Shown here: piece after piece, positions 25,025-32,883 of the stretch
Position numbering within the stretch: the stretch's first letter is position 1
How the letters are laid out: the number at the start of each line of letters is the position of its first letter
DNA from: a virus
Reading direction: 5' to 3' (one strand)
Length of the DNA: 33,701 nucleotides
Virus record (IMG/VR): IMGVR_UViG_3300049215_000024
Coordinates: 1-33,701 of that record
Position numbers and translations under genes: made by a program
Notes under the pieces: model-generated
The model's database searches: none
Told to the model about the DNA's origin: nothing
What the model saw: only the letters and a program-made list of their open reading frames with translations

Positions 25025-25971
25025 TATGCGTCCACTCCGGTGATCGCCCACGCCGCGCGGGGCTCCTTGACGATGGGCACCGTGATACGGCGAGCACGCA
25101 CGCGCCAGCCGTCAGTTTGGTCGGTGCGCATCGTCTTGATCTGCAAACCGCGGTCGTCCTGCACATAACCGGGGGCGTCGAGTCGTTCATCGACGAACGC
25201 GCCGAACAGGCTGGAGTCCAACACGTATGCGGTGCCGGTGGTGGGCAGGTTCGGGCTCGTGATGAACGTGAACCCACCGATGCGGCGCATCAGGCTGGAG
25301 TTCCAGCCCGTTTCCACGGGCGCGGCCTGCACGCCCGGGTATTCGCGGGGCAACAGCAACGCCAGTGTCGGGTCGGACACGATGTTGGCGAACGTCGTCA
25401 ACCCGCACAGCACCGTGTCGGGCATGTAACCCTGCTTCAGGTTGATGATGTTCGCGACAGCGCGCATCAGATCCCGCAGAATCACGGGCGCCGTACCGGT
25501 GCCGGCCCATGAGCTGATCGCTGCGGTGGTTTGGGTGATCGCCGAAGCGACCGCCGAGAGTGCCACCGAGTCGATCATCTGAACGTGGCTGTTGCCGAGC
25601 TTGATCAAACCCCTTGAGACGACGGGGAAGTTCTGCCGGGCGATCGCCTCGTCCTCAAACAGGGTGTCCTGACCCCATTTGACGGTGTTAGCCATCGACG
25701 CGGTCCCCGTGCTGATCGGGGTGACTGGGTACTCAGCGCCGGGGTTGACGGGCTGCGGTGCGCGGTCGGCGAAAATCGTTTCCGCCGTCTCGTAGAGCAC
25801 CGACCCCGACTCGGTCCACAACTGCTCGGTGAGGATCTTGTCGGAGATGAACAGCTGATCGGACAGCTGGCGCAGCGCGCGCAGCACGATCAACGGCTGC
25901 TTGAGGAACCGGTTGATTGTTTCGACGTCACCCGACAAAGTCGCCGGGGTGGCGGGGAATTGGTAAGGCAT
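25024..25971 (-). CDS. Major capsid protein, HK97 fold
   Basis: A 315-residue protein beginning MPYQFPATPATLSGDVETINR, with GGAAAG upstream. It shows the order expected for HK97-type subunits: N-arm and helix (LRQLSDQLFISDKILT), an E-loop segment (AEYPVTPISTGTASMANTVKWGQ), spine helix (IDSVALSAVASAI), P-domain (ILRDLMRAVANIINLKQGYMP then DTVLCGLTTFANIVSD), and the A-domain and C-terminal strands (RIGGFTFITSPNLP; GLQIKTMRTD). The short N-terminus fits a separate or upstream-fused scaffold, which here is on the protease gene. Confidence 0.9.
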   Translation of the reverse strand: MPYQFPATPATLSGDVETINRFLKQPLIVLRALRQLSDQLFISDKILTEQLWTESGSVLYETAETIFADRAPQPVNPGAEYPVTPISTGTASMANTVKWGQDTLFEDEAIARQNFPVVSRGLIKLGNSHVQMIDSVALSAVASAITQTTAAISSWAGTGTAPVILRDLMRAVANIINLKQGYMPDTVLCGLTTFANIVSDPTLALLLPREYPGVQAAPVETGWNSSLMRRIGGFTFITSPNLPTTGTAYVLDSSLFGAFVDERLDAPGYVQDDRGLQIKTMRTDQTDGWRVRARRITVPIVKEPRAAWAITGVDA

Positions 25972-26003
25972 GAGAGTCCTACTTTCCTAACAGGGTTGGG
26001 TCG

Positions 26004-26375
26004 TCAGAGGGTCAGCAGGACGTCGACCGTTTGGCCATTGGTTGCCGCCGTGAGGGCCTTACCGATGCGGTGCGTGAAGTCGGCGTCAGCGCCGAACGTC
26101 GCGACCGCGCCGGCAGCGGCGGCGATGACCCGATCCCCGATGGAGATCGATCCCGACGCTGTGAGCCGGTGAACACCGCCGCTGTAGACGGTCACAGTGG
26201 CGCCGACGACGTCCTGGTCGTTGGATGCCACGCCGACAACCGCGTCCGACGCCGCACTCGTGGGTGCCACGTTGTATCCGGTGGTACCGACTGCGACAAC
26301 CTGGCCGCCGGTGATGGCGGCCGACGCCGTGTAGGTGACCGCCTGGCCGGGCAGGAAAACAGGTGCGTATGACAT
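26004..26375 (-). CDS. Capsid decoration protein
   Basis: A 123-residue low-charge beta-rich protein (MSYAPVFLPGQAVTYTASAA; ITGGQVVAVGTTGYNV; SISIGDRVIAAAAGAVATF) resembling DUF2190/head decoration-like proteins that bind the outside of the capsid lattice. It lies between the protease-scaffold and the major capsid gene, the usual place for decoration genes. Confidence 0.82.
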   Translation of the reverse strand: MSYAPVFLPGQAVTYTASAAITGGQVVAVGTTGYNVAPTSAASDAVVGVASNDQDVVGATVTVYSGGVHRLTASGSISIGDRVIAAAAGAVATFGADADFTHRIGKALTAATNGQTVDVLLTL

Positions 26376-26380
26376 GGGGT

Positions 26381-27607
26381 TTATGCCTTTCCGATGGGCT
26401 GGCCGACGATCTTGGCGAGCGCGGTTTCCATCTCGGGATCAACCGAGGTGTCCTCGCGGCCTGCGCCGTAACCGACTGCGGCGACAGGGACGGCCGAGTT
26501 CTTCGGCATGGTCTCCAGTAGCGCCTTGACGCCGGCTGGGTTCTCCTTGAGCTGCGCGCGCCAAGTGTCGGCGCTCGCCGGCGTGATCTGGCCGCCTTCG
26601 AGCGCGGCCCGGATGGTGTGCTCCTGGTCCTCAGCGACCATGCGGGCGTGCGCCTGCGCACCGAGTGCGGCGTCGGCGACGAGCCTGTCGTGAACCGTCT
26701 TGTCCAGCACGGTCAGACCGAACTTGGCGGCGACCTGTGGGAGCTGGTCGACGGTCGGCTCGGGAGCCTCAGGCGGCGCTTCGGACTTGGTTTCTGCGGC
26801 GGCGATTTTCTCGTCGATCGCAGCTTCGATGGCGGATTCGTCGGCTTCGGCGTCGAGGCCGAGCTTCTGCAACACGCTCTCTGTAAGGGTCGCCACAATG
26901 GGCTCCTTTCCTTCGGTTACCTCGGCCTCGACAGGCTGAGGGGTCTGTGCCCGCGCGGCGATGCGCGGCGCGGGAGCGGCCTCGCGGCCGGGGTATTTGA
27001 ACTTCGACAAATCGAACGCCGATGCGCGGGCGGCGATTAACAGGTTTTCCTGCTCGGATGGCTGGCTTACGCGGTCGGCCAGGCCCGATTCGACTGCCTC
27101 ATCGGCGGTCATCCACGTTTCCTCATCCATCACCGCCAGCCAGTCCTCGACTGTGCCGCCGGCGCGCGCCGCGTAAATCGAGGCGATATTGGTGTTTTGG
27201 CGGCCTAGCATGTCGGCTGTTCTCGCCATATCGTTGGCATCGCCGATCGACACGGCCCAGGCGTTGTGAACCATCATTTGGCTGTTCTGGTTCATCACGA
27301 TCTGATCGCCGGCCATCGCGATAACCGAGGCGATTGAGGCTGCAATCCCGTCCACGACAACGGTTATGGTGGCGTCGTGACCGCGCAGAGCGTTCAGGAT
27401 GGCCACGCCGTCGAATGCGTCGCCGCCGATTGAGTTGATTCGCACCGTGATCTCCGGTGCGTCGATTTTCGCCAAATCCCGCACGAAATCGGCTGCCGAG
27501 ACACCGAAATACGAGTCGATCTCCCCATAAATCAAGACTTCAGGCGGTCCGTCGTCGGTCGCCAGCGTGTTTTTCACGCTGTACCAAGACTTTTGGCGAT
27601 TCACCAC
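26381..27607 (-). CDS. Head maturation protease (ClpP family) fused to scaffold
   Basis: A 408-residue fusion. Residues about 22-185 are an S14 ClpP-type domain: VRINSIGGDAFDGVAI (55-70), VVDGIAASIASVIAMAG with the nucleophile at Ser91, MMVHNAWA with His114, and an Asp near 161 before WMTADEAVESGLADRV. Residues about 225-400 are a charged helical scaffold (EADESAIEAAIDEKIAAAE; HTIRAALEGGQITPASADTW). It would template capsid assembly and then cut itself out. Two in-frame GTG starts exist (27607, 27604); the second gives the GTGA overlap with the portal stop. Confidence 0.92.
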   Translation of the reverse strand: MVNRQKSWYSVKNTLATDDGPPEVLIYGEIDSYFGVSAADFVRDLAKIDAPEITVRINSIGGDAFDGVAILNALRGHDATITVVVDGIAASIASVIAMAGDQIVMNQNSQMMVHNAWAVSIGDANDMARTADMLGRQNTNIASIYAARAGGTVEDWLAVMDEETWMTADEAVESGLADRVSQPSEQENLLIAARASAFDLSKFKYPGREAAPAPRIAARAQTPQPVEAEVTEGKEPIVATLTESVLQKLGLDAEADESAIEAAIDEKIAAAETKSEAPPEAPEPTVDQLPQVAAKFGLTVLDKTVHDRLVADAALGAQAHARMVAEDQEHTIRAALEGGQITPASADTWRAQLKENPAGVKALLETMPKNSAVPVAAVGYGAGREDTSVDPEMETALAKIVGQPIGKA

Positions 27608-29049
27608 AGCGTGTCTCCATTCGTCTTCGGCTGGGAGCGGCGCCGAGTGTGGGCGCGCACCCGTATCGACGCTGTGGTCTGGTTGGGTTCGCCCATCGCC
27701 CGGTTTTCGCGGTTGGCCAGCGGGTCGACCTGATCGGTCTGGTCAGGTTCAGGGCGGCTGTCGGGGTCGGGCGCGGGCAGGCCCATCTGGGTGCGTACGA
27801 ACGACTCCAAACGACCATCCGGGGTGATAATCCCGGCGGCCTGAAGTAGTTGCAGCGCCGCAGCGGTCGCGTCCTGCTGGGAGCCGATCTCGTCGCACCC
27901 CAGCATGGGTACGGGTTCGTCTGGCCCCCAGTTCAGGGCGACCAGTTTCTCCACAACACCTTCTTGGGAGACTTCGCGGATATCGTCGGCGACGGTCTGC
28001 ACCGCCTGGACCCACGGGTCGGTCAGCGCCGAAGCGAGCGCGTAGGAGCCGCCGCGGTCGAGGTTCATGAAGTGCATCAGCGCGCCCAAAGCCATTTGCT
28101 TGTCATGCCATTCGATGGACTGGCGGATGAACCCGGCGGGCATATTGCCTTGCGGCCCCATGATGTGGGCGTCGGTGCCGAACGGGAACGCCACACCCGA
28201 GGACGCGCCGCCGCGCCACTGCTGCGCGATCTGCCCATAGAGCGCCATGCGGTCGGGGTCTTCGGATTCAGCCTCGGAGACATTGATTTTCGGAACACCG
28301 ACGCCGTGACGTTCAGCGGCGACTGCCTCGATGCGCATCAACTGCGTCTTCCACACCCAGTTGCCGTAACAGGGCCGCAGCACGCTGTTTCCGAACCACA
28401 CACCGGGGTCCTGGTCGCGCACATACACCACCAGCCGGTCACCCGGGATGGGCGCACCGGCCGGAACACCTCCGATGAACGCGACCTGATTGCCGCCGCC
28501 ACCACCGGCCAGCGCGCCACCGATCGGCCACTGCTGCACCGACAACAGATCACCGCTGGCCGCGACGTCCCAGAACGCCAATGTGGACGACGGGCGTGCC
28601 GCCAGCTTCGCTAAATGCGCCTTGCCGTCGTCGTCGATGCGGTAAATCTGCTCGAAAACCTGATGGCCGAACTGCTGATACTTCAGCGCCGTTTTCAGGT
28701 GCTTCGCCCAGTTGAACCGGCCGCCGGTGGGAGGTTTCGGCTTCTCGTCGTCGCCCATCTCGCGAATCGGCAGCCCCAAATCGCGGGCAACGAACTCCGT
28801 CACCTCGTCAGACGCGCCGTTTTGGTCGATCCACCAGTTCGCGCGGCGCACCGGCAGCCCGATCGCCTGCAAAATGCTGTTCACCCGGGTGTCCCAGCGC
28901 GCCATCCGCGTGTAGGTGCGCACCGACATCGGCCACAGCAGGTCAGGATTCTCCTCGAACAGATCCCATGACCCAAAGCCCGACAAAACGCCGGGAAACG
29001 CGTTTGTGTAGCCCTTTTCGGTGACTGGAGCGGCTATTTTGGTCGCCAA
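27601..29049 (-). CDS. Portal protein, Mu gp29/DUF935-like
   Basis: A 482-residue protein. TTG at 29049 is taken as start because AAAGGAG lies five or six bases upstream. It shows the Mu-gp29-type portal pattern: ARWDTRVNSILQAIGLPVRR (50-69), ALKYQQFGHQVFEQIY, GDRLVVYVRDQDPGVWFGNSVLRPCYGNWVWK, and FGTDAHIMGPQGN followed by the HDKQMALGALMHFMNL helix. The C-terminal 50 residues are Arg/Gln-rich and disordered. It forms the dodecameric ring at the packaging vertex. Next to terminase and protease as usual. Confidence 0.9.
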   Translation of the reverse strand: MATKIAAPVTEKGYTNAFPGVLSGFGSWDLFEENPDLLWPMSVRTYTRMARWDTRVNSILQAIGLPVRRANWWIDQNGASDEVTEFVARDLGLPIREMGDDEKPKPPTGGRFNWAKHLKTALKYQQFGHQVFEQIYRIDDDGKAHLAKLAARPSSTLAFWDVAASGDLLSVQQWPIGGALAGGGGGNQVAFIGGVPAGAPIPGDRLVVYVRDQDPGVWFGNSVLRPCYGNWVWKTQLMRIEAVAAERHGVGVPKINVSEAESEDPDRMALYGQIAQQWRGGASSGVAFPFGTDAHIMGPQGNMPAGFIRQSIEWHDKQMALGALMHFMNLDRGGSYALASALTDPWVQAVQTVADDIREVSQEGVVEKLVALNWGPDEPVPMLGCDEIGSQQDATAAALQLLQAAGIITPDGRLESFVRTQMGLPAPDPDSRPEPDQTDQVDPLANRENRAMGEPNQTTASIRVRAHTRRRSQPKTNGDTLW

Positions 29050-29066
29050 AACCGCTCCTTTCTAGG

Positions 29067-30590
29067 TCAGAATGTGGCTGTCATAAAGTCGAATTGGGCC
29101 GATTTACCGGCAGATTTGTCGGCGATAACAGGCGGCAGAGGCTTCTTCGGCACCGTGTTCGCAAGCAGCGCGCCATGCGCCAACGTCGCCGCGGACAGGA
29201 CCGCAGCCGACGAACCGGCCGCCTTCTCATCCCAAACGAACCCGCCCGAAGGCATATCCTTGCGAACCGCCGACGCCGCAGCATCATTCAAAGACTGCTG
29301 ACCACTATGCGACAGCCTCGACGACACCGCAGCGTTCAGAAACCCGCCGCACCACTGCGACCACACCGAAGCGTTCACCATGACCGGCTCAACACCAGCC
29401 TTGATCAGCTCGGCTTCGAGCGCCGCCGCGTCACCGTGGCCTTTGATCGCCACAGTGATCGGGTCCCACGCCGCCACCAGCTCGACCACGGCTCGAACCA
29501 CGGCGATCGACGTCGCGGACTTCGCGTAGCCGATCTCCACATGCGCAGACCCGTGCTTGGTGTGCTGCGCCCCAGCGATCACCCACTGCCCGTTGCTGCA
29601 GTGCAAACCGACAGCCGCCACACCCACCAACGCGGGCTCAACTTTCATGCGAGCCCACACATCGGCTGGGATCTCCGACAAAACGCCCATCTGGGCGGGC
29701 CAGCGGCCAGCCGAGAGACGTTCAATCTCCCACTTATCCAAGTCGGCGCGGAACGCGCGCATCTCGGCCTCGATGTACTCCTCAGTGAGAAGTTCACCGA
29801 CCGCCGGGTTGGCGTAAGCCCAATTTTCGCGGTCCTCGCGCCAAATAACGCGTTCAACCTCATCCTTGGGCGGATCAGGCGCCGACCACTCCAACCAAAT
29901 CAGCCCATCGTCGTCGCCGGCGAGCGCCCGCTGCCGCAGAGACGCCCACTTGCCGCAGTATTCGTGCGTTTCAACGTCCGCGGCGCTCCCTAAATACCAG
30001 ATTTGCGGTCGCTGCGCCGTCGTCAGTAGAGGCATGATCGCGGCCTGCGATGCCGGCGACCAGATCATCGCCTCATCGATCACCAGCCGGTCCACCGAGA
30101 ACCCGCGGCCGCCAGACTTCGTTCGGGTACGGAACCGGATGATCGACCCGTTGTGCAGCAGGATCGACTCTTTACCGTTGCCGCGCCGAACACTTTTGAT
30201 CTCCCGCTCCAGCTTCGGATGCGACCTGATCAACGACTCCAGCTTGTCCATCGACTCCAAGGCCGTCTGGAACTCGTGCGCGGTGTGCAGAATCGAAACG
30301 CCGGGCTCATTGACCATCCAGCCCAGCTCAACAACCTCGATGCCGCCGTTCTTGCCGTTCTGACGGGCAGCCAGCACCCCAACCTCGAACGCAATCCATT
30401 TACCGGCTGGATTGGTGGCCATCCCCTCCCGAACAACCATCCGCTGCCACGCCATCGACTCGCGACCGGCGATGTCCGCCACCTCGAGCGCATCTTCGCC
30501 CTCGCGGTAATCCCGCGGACCAGGGGGAAGCCAACTAACCCGCGGATCCTGCTTCCCGAGCAGCCCGCCGCGCCGCAATCTCGTCAGCAA
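29067..30590 (-). CDS. terL: Terminase large subunit
   Basis: A 507-residue packaging ATPase. TTG at 30590 is chosen because AGGAGG lies five bases upstream. The ATPase shows an adenine/Walker A segment AARQNGKN (74-81), Walker B RLVIDEA (168-174) with Glu173, and motif C YLGSA (199-203). The C-terminal half (about 325-490) should be the RuvC-like nuclease, but the expected acidic positions read GLHCSNG, AIKGHGD and AGSSAAVL, so its active site is uncertain. It overlaps the small subunit gene by 56 bases. Confidence 0.92.
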   Translation of the reverse strand: MLTRLRRGGLLGKQDPRVSWLPPGPRDYREGEDALEVADIAGRESMAWQRMVVREGMATNPAGKWIAFEVGVLAARQNGKNGGIEVVELGWMVNEPGVSILHTAHEFQTALESMDKLESLIRSHPKLEREIKSVRRGNGKESILLHNGSIIRFRTRTKSGGRGFSVDRLVIDEAMIWSPASQAAIMPLLTTAQRPQIWYLGSAADVETHEYCGKWASLRQRALAGDDDGLIWLEWSAPDPPKDEVERVIWREDRENWAYANPAVGELLTEEYIEAEMRAFRADLDKWEIERLSAGRWPAQMGVLSEIPADVWARMKVEPALVGVAAVGLHCSNGQWVIAGAQHTKHGSAHVEIGYAKSATSIAVVRAVVELVAAWDPITVAIKGHGDAAALEAELIKAGVEPVMVNASVWSQWCGGFLNAAVSSRLSHSGQQSLNDAAASAVRKDMPSGGFVWDEKAAGSSAAVLSAATLAHGALLANTVPKKPLPPVIADKSAGKSAQFDFMTATF

Positions 30591-30963
30591 TGGACCCTCC
30601 TATAGCTTCGGGCTGCTGACCCGCTAATTGCGCCATGACCTGCCGCAACACCGACACCGTCTGCCGCGCTTCGGCAGCAGCAGCATCGATTTTCAGCTCG
30701 TAGATCTCGCATTGAGTGCGGTGCAGCACCAGGCGTGCAAACAGCTCGACATCGCCAGACAGCAAACGGTCGAGCTGATCAAGACGATCCGTCAACCGAC
30801 AAGCCTCACCAATCAACACCTTGCGCTGCACCGACGTGTCTGCGTCGACCATCTCCGACCACAAAGCCGACCCACGGACACCCAAGGTAGGTGGCTCGAA
30901 ATCCGTTGTGCTGCAACCAATCTCGCCAACCGAATGTGTTGCGCCACAACGTGATTCAGTCAT
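30535..30963 (-). CDS. terS: Terminase small subunit
   Basis: A 142-residue protein immediately upstream of and overlapping the large subunit. The first ~45 residues are poorly structured; the rest is helical (VQRKVLIGEACRLTDRLDQL ... VELFARLVLHRTQCEIYELK ... TVSVLRQVMAQLAGQQPEA), ending in an Ala/Arg-rich helix (RRAAREAG) suited to DNA or large-subunit binding. Helical small terminases of this type occur in mycobacteriophages. ATG at 30963. Confidence 0.8.
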   Translation of the reverse strand: MTESRCGATHSVGEIGCSTTDFEPPTLGVRGSALWSEMVDADTSVQRKVLIGEACRLTDRLDQLDRLLSGDVELFARLVLHRTQCEIYELKIDAAAAEARQTVSVLRQVMAQLAGQQPEAIGGSIADEIAARRAAREAGSAG

Positions 30964-30998
30964 CAGTCACCCAGCATTTCTTTCGGGGGGAGAAAAGT

Positions 30999-31014
30999 CG
31001 CGACCTTCGTCGCG
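30999..31014 (-). terminator. Hairpin with T-tract before terminase small subunit gene
   Basis: CGCGAC (30999-31004) pairs with GTCGCG (31009-31014) around a 4-base loop. Read on the minus strand it is followed by ACTTTTCT, an intrinsic-terminator-like layout between the HNH gene and terS. It also lies downstream of the candidate late promoter and so could attenuate late transcription. Confidence 0.5.
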
Positions 31015-31036
31015 CGATCTTGATGGGGCACCCTTG

Positions 31037-31063
31037 ATATTATCGACGGGCCTACTGCCGCAA
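31037..31063 (-). promoter_or_regulatory. Candidate promoter for the late operon
   Basis: On the minus strand TTGCGG (31058-31063) and TAATAT (31037-31042) are separated by 15 bases, in the first gap upstream of the terminase genes. The -10 is close to TATAAT; spacing is short, so confidence is limited. Confidence 0.4.
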
Positions 31064-31112
31064 CGCGTTTCACGCTCGCGTGATAACCGAAAGTTGTTGT
31101 GCCACAGTCGAC

Positions 31113-31499
31113 TTACCACGGCCACGCCATCGCCAGTTGTGTTGTGGCGATGGCCTTCCCACTGCCGACTGCGAGGTGGTCGTTACCACCGTCGCCGCGC
31201 TGGATGTTGCACGCGCCGTGGAGTAGTCGGTTGGCTTTCGGCATCGGCAGTCCTCGGCGTATGGCTTCGGCCCTGCTCATGTCGGAGTGGTCGGCGTGTA
31301 GCTTCCCGCTGTCGGGGTTGGTCGACTCGGGTTTGTAGTCCCAGTTCTTGTGCCGGTTGGCGTCGCTGTACATGGGTCGCCCGCACCAGTCACATGGCGT
31401 GCCGTCTAGGTGTGAGCGCATGAGTGCCTCACGCTGGTGACGGTGTGCCCATCCCAACCCCTTCTGGTTGGTGGTCGGCCGCGCTTTAGTAGTAGGCAT
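31113..31499 (-). CDS. HNH endonuclease, packaging-associated type
   Basis: A 128-residue protein. It begins with a basic stretch, then CDWCG (Cys36, Cys39), KLHADHSD with His68 and His71, and KANRLLHGACNIQRGDG with Asn90, His94 and Cys97, matching a zinc-bound HNH fold. HNH nucleases next to terminase genes are needed for DNA packaging or cos cleavage in several cos phages. ATG at 31499 overlaps the preceding DUF6131-like gene by 14 bases. Confidence 0.88.
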   Translation of the reverse strand: MPTTKARPTTNQKGLGWAHRHQREALMRSHLDGTPCDWCGRPMYSDANRHKNWDYKPESTNPDSGKLHADHSDMSRAEAIRRGLPMPKANRLLHGACNIQRGDGGNDHLAVGSGKAIATTQLAMAWPW

Positions 31500-31623
31500 A
31501 GCCAGGGGTGAGTACCAGCAGAACTATGCCGATGATCGCTAGGATTATGCCGATGGTCACGAGGATGTGAGCGCGCGGGACCAGTAGGCCGATCACCAGT
31601 AGCACGATGCCGAGCAGGATCAT
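31486..31623 (-). CDS. Small two-TM membrane protein, DUF6131-like
   Basis: A 45-residue peptide (MILLGIVLLVIGLLVPRAHI ... ILVTIGIILAIIGIVLLVL ... PGYAYY). Two hydrophobic segments with a short basic turn and an aromatic tail match small actinobacterial DUF6131-type proteins. ATG at 31623 overlaps the upstream stop as ATGA. Function unknown. Confidence 0.75.
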   Translation of the reverse strand: MILLGIVLLVIGLLVPRAHILVTIGIILAIIGIVLLVLTPGYAYY

Positions 31624-31856
31624 GATTCGCTCACCGTCATCTCCCAACCGTTGGCATGTGTGGTCACTTCGACAGTCACAGGTGTGCCAGTCATCGCGGC
31701 CTTGAGGACCAGGCGCATGATCGTTTCCATCCACACGGCTGGCTTGGCGTTCGGCGCGAGCTGCTGAGTGATCAGTTGCGGCGGCTCACTTGTCCATTCG
31801 CCGGTGTCATCGTCCATCGCGATCTGGCCGTCGATGGTGACGGTGACATGGGCCAT
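31620..31856 (-). CDS. Small protein, unknown function
   Basis: A 78-residue protein beginning MAHVTVTIDGQIAMDDDTGE, with ATG at 31856 sharing its A with the upstream TGA (TGATG). A beta-type N-terminus, a helix (AKPAVWMETIMRLVLKAAMT) and a final strand (VEVTTHANGWEMTVSES). I do not recognise a family. Tight couplings on both sides place it in the same transcription unit as the HNH gene. Confidence 0.65.
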   Translation of the reverse strand: MAHVTVTIDGQIAMDDDTGEWTSEPPQLITQQLAPNAKPAVWMETIMRLVLKAAMTGTPVTVEVTTHANGWEMTVSES

Positions 31857-32296
31857 CAGCGGTGCAGCTCGTCGATGCGCTTGGCCAGTAGGTCGCAGTC
31901 CACTGGCGCTTTGAGCCTGCTCGTCGGAATGCTCATCAGTACATCGCCGCGGTGCTGACATGTCACATCGACTGTTGGCGCTGCTGGGTTGATCTCAGCC
32001 GGCGCGGCGACTGCAGCACGCAACTGTGCGAGTTCGGTGCGGTCGATCAGTTCCAGGCCCGCGTCGTTCTCGAGCAAGTGGACTATGGCTTCGGCGATGA
32101 TCAGCGGTGCGTCGTTGGCGGGCAATCCAGCTTCGGCCGCGAAGTGTTTGGCCATCTCGGGTGGAATGCCTGCGCTGGACAGTCCTGGTAGTGGGATGAC
32201 TTTGGGTGGCTGTTTGTTGCCGTCGCCTGGGTGTACGAGCCCTTTGGGTAGGCGTTGGGCGATGAGTGTGACGGCGCGGGTTTTAGGTGTGGGCAT
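31856..32296 (-). CDS. Conserved-type hypothetical protein, right-arm end
   Basis: A 146-residue protein. ATG at 32296 (MPTPKTRAVTLIAQRLPKG) is preferred over the in-frame TTG at 32308. It has a Pro-rich segment (KVIPLPGLSSAGIPPEMAK), a helix (APLIIAEAIVHLLENDAG), and two Cys (DVTCQHRGD and APVDCDLLAKRIDEL). No Shine-Dalgarno is visible. Divergent from the lipoprotein gene with 30 bases between the starts. Function unknown. Confidence 0.65.
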   Translation of the reverse strand: MPTPKTRAVTLIAQRLPKGLVHPGDGNKQPPKVIPLPGLSSAGIPPEMAKHFAAEAGLPANDAPLIIAEAIVHLLENDAGLELIDRTELAQLRAAVAAPAEINPAAPTVDVTCQHRGDVLMSIPTSRLKAPVDCDLLAKRIDELHR

Positions 32297-32312
32297 TGGG
32301 GTGGCCAATCGG

Positions 32313-32318
32313 TATGCT
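32313..32318 (+). promoter_or_regulatory. -10 element for leaderless lipoprotein transcript
   Basis: TATGCT at 32313-32318 fits the actinobacterial TANNNT -10 consensus. Initiation 7-9 bases downstream would fall at or next to the GTG start at 32327, giving a leaderless mRNA, a common arrangement in mycobacteria. No good -35 is visible and no Shine-Dalgarno precedes the GTG, in line with a leaderless start. Confidence 0.5.
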
Positions 32319-32326
32319 GGCTGGTT

Positions 32327-32659
32327 GTGCTGAAGTGTTTGGCCGTGTTGGCGGCGGTTGTTGCGACGGTCTGCGCCTGCTCACAGTCGACGGTGCCTGC
32401 CGTGTTGGATAAGGACGGCACTTTCTATCGGTTGAACGCCGCGACGTTTGAGACTGGCGGTTCAGCGCGTGGAAATGGGTCGCCGTGTAGCTGGGAGCGG
32501 TTGTCGTCGGATTGGGACCGCAATCCCAGCATTGATGACACATATCGGGCGTTTCTTGCGCGGGGTGATGTGGCATCGGGTCAGGTGAGCCGGGTGAGCG
32601 TTGATGATGGGCAGTATTTCGTCAGTTGGGGCTGTCTGCCGTGGCGGCATGTCGACTGA
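32327..32659 (+). CDS. Predicted lipoprotein on opposite strand, candidate lysogenic moron
   Basis: A 110-residue protein from GTG 32327. VLKCLAVLAAVVATVCAC is a lipoprotein-type signal with a probable lipidated Cys18 (VCAC; the -2 residue is unusual). The mature part has a short linker, GTFYRLNAATFETGG, then CSWERL (Cys54) and YFVSWGCLPW (Cys103), likely one disulfide, in a pattern seen in small actinobacterial lipoproteins (GTY... CxWxRL ... F.S.GCxxW). It is the only plus-strand gene in the right 33 kb and its 3' end overlaps the minus-strand 52-residue gene by 38 bases. Such isolated genes often alter the lysogen surface, for example by excluding other phages. Confidence 0.75.
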   Translation: MLKCLAVLAAVVATVCACSQSTVPAVLDKDGTFYRLNAATFETGGSARGNGSPCSWERLSSDWDRNPSIDDTYRAFLARGDVASGQVSRVSVDDGQYFVSWGCLPWRHVD

Positions 32660-32780
32660 CGTGGGCCGCTCTCGGATACCGGTCGAGTAGCAGGTCTAGG
32701 CGCCGCCATTGTGTGAGTTGTGTGCGGGCTGCGGTGATGTCTTCTCTGAGGTTCCGCAGTGCGCGGGGTTCGTCGGCCAT
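32622..32780 (-). CDS. Small charged helical protein, unknown function
   Basis: A 52-residue protein (MADEPRALRNLREDITAART ... WRRLDLLLDRYP). ATG at 32780 is preceded by GAGG seven bases upstream, which rules out the longer upstream frame. Mostly an amphipathic helix with basic and acidic residues. Its 3' end overlaps the convergent lipoprotein gene. No family recognised. Confidence 0.65.
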   Translation of the reverse strand: MADEPRALRNLREDITAARTQLTQWRRLDLLLDRYPRAAHVSRHAATADSPN

Positions 32781-32883
32781 GGCTACCTCGCTTCGGGCAT
32801 GCGAAAGGCCCGCTGGACCATAGGTCGTACAGCAGTCCTTAGTGCGGCAAGTTACCACAAGATGTGCCGGAATCACACGCTTG

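Larger units (their letters stand above)
30964..31112. other. Non-coding region between HNH and terminase genes; candidate promoter, attenuator and cos
   Basis: About 150 bases without a gene. On the minus strand they hold a -10-like TAATAT, a hairpin followed by CTTTTCT, and two short palindromes (AACGCGTT at 31062-31069 and CACGCTCGCGTG at 31071-31082). In cos-type phages the ends lie next to the terminase genes with HNH at the other end, so this is a plausible cos region; no experimental or sequence-only proof. Confidence 0.5.

Noticed and set aside
32255-32326. Longer N-terminus for the lipoprotein from ATG 32255
   Set aside because: It would place a non-signal sequence before the hydrophobic core, and overlaps the divergent gene; the GTG at 32327 gives a proper signal peptide.
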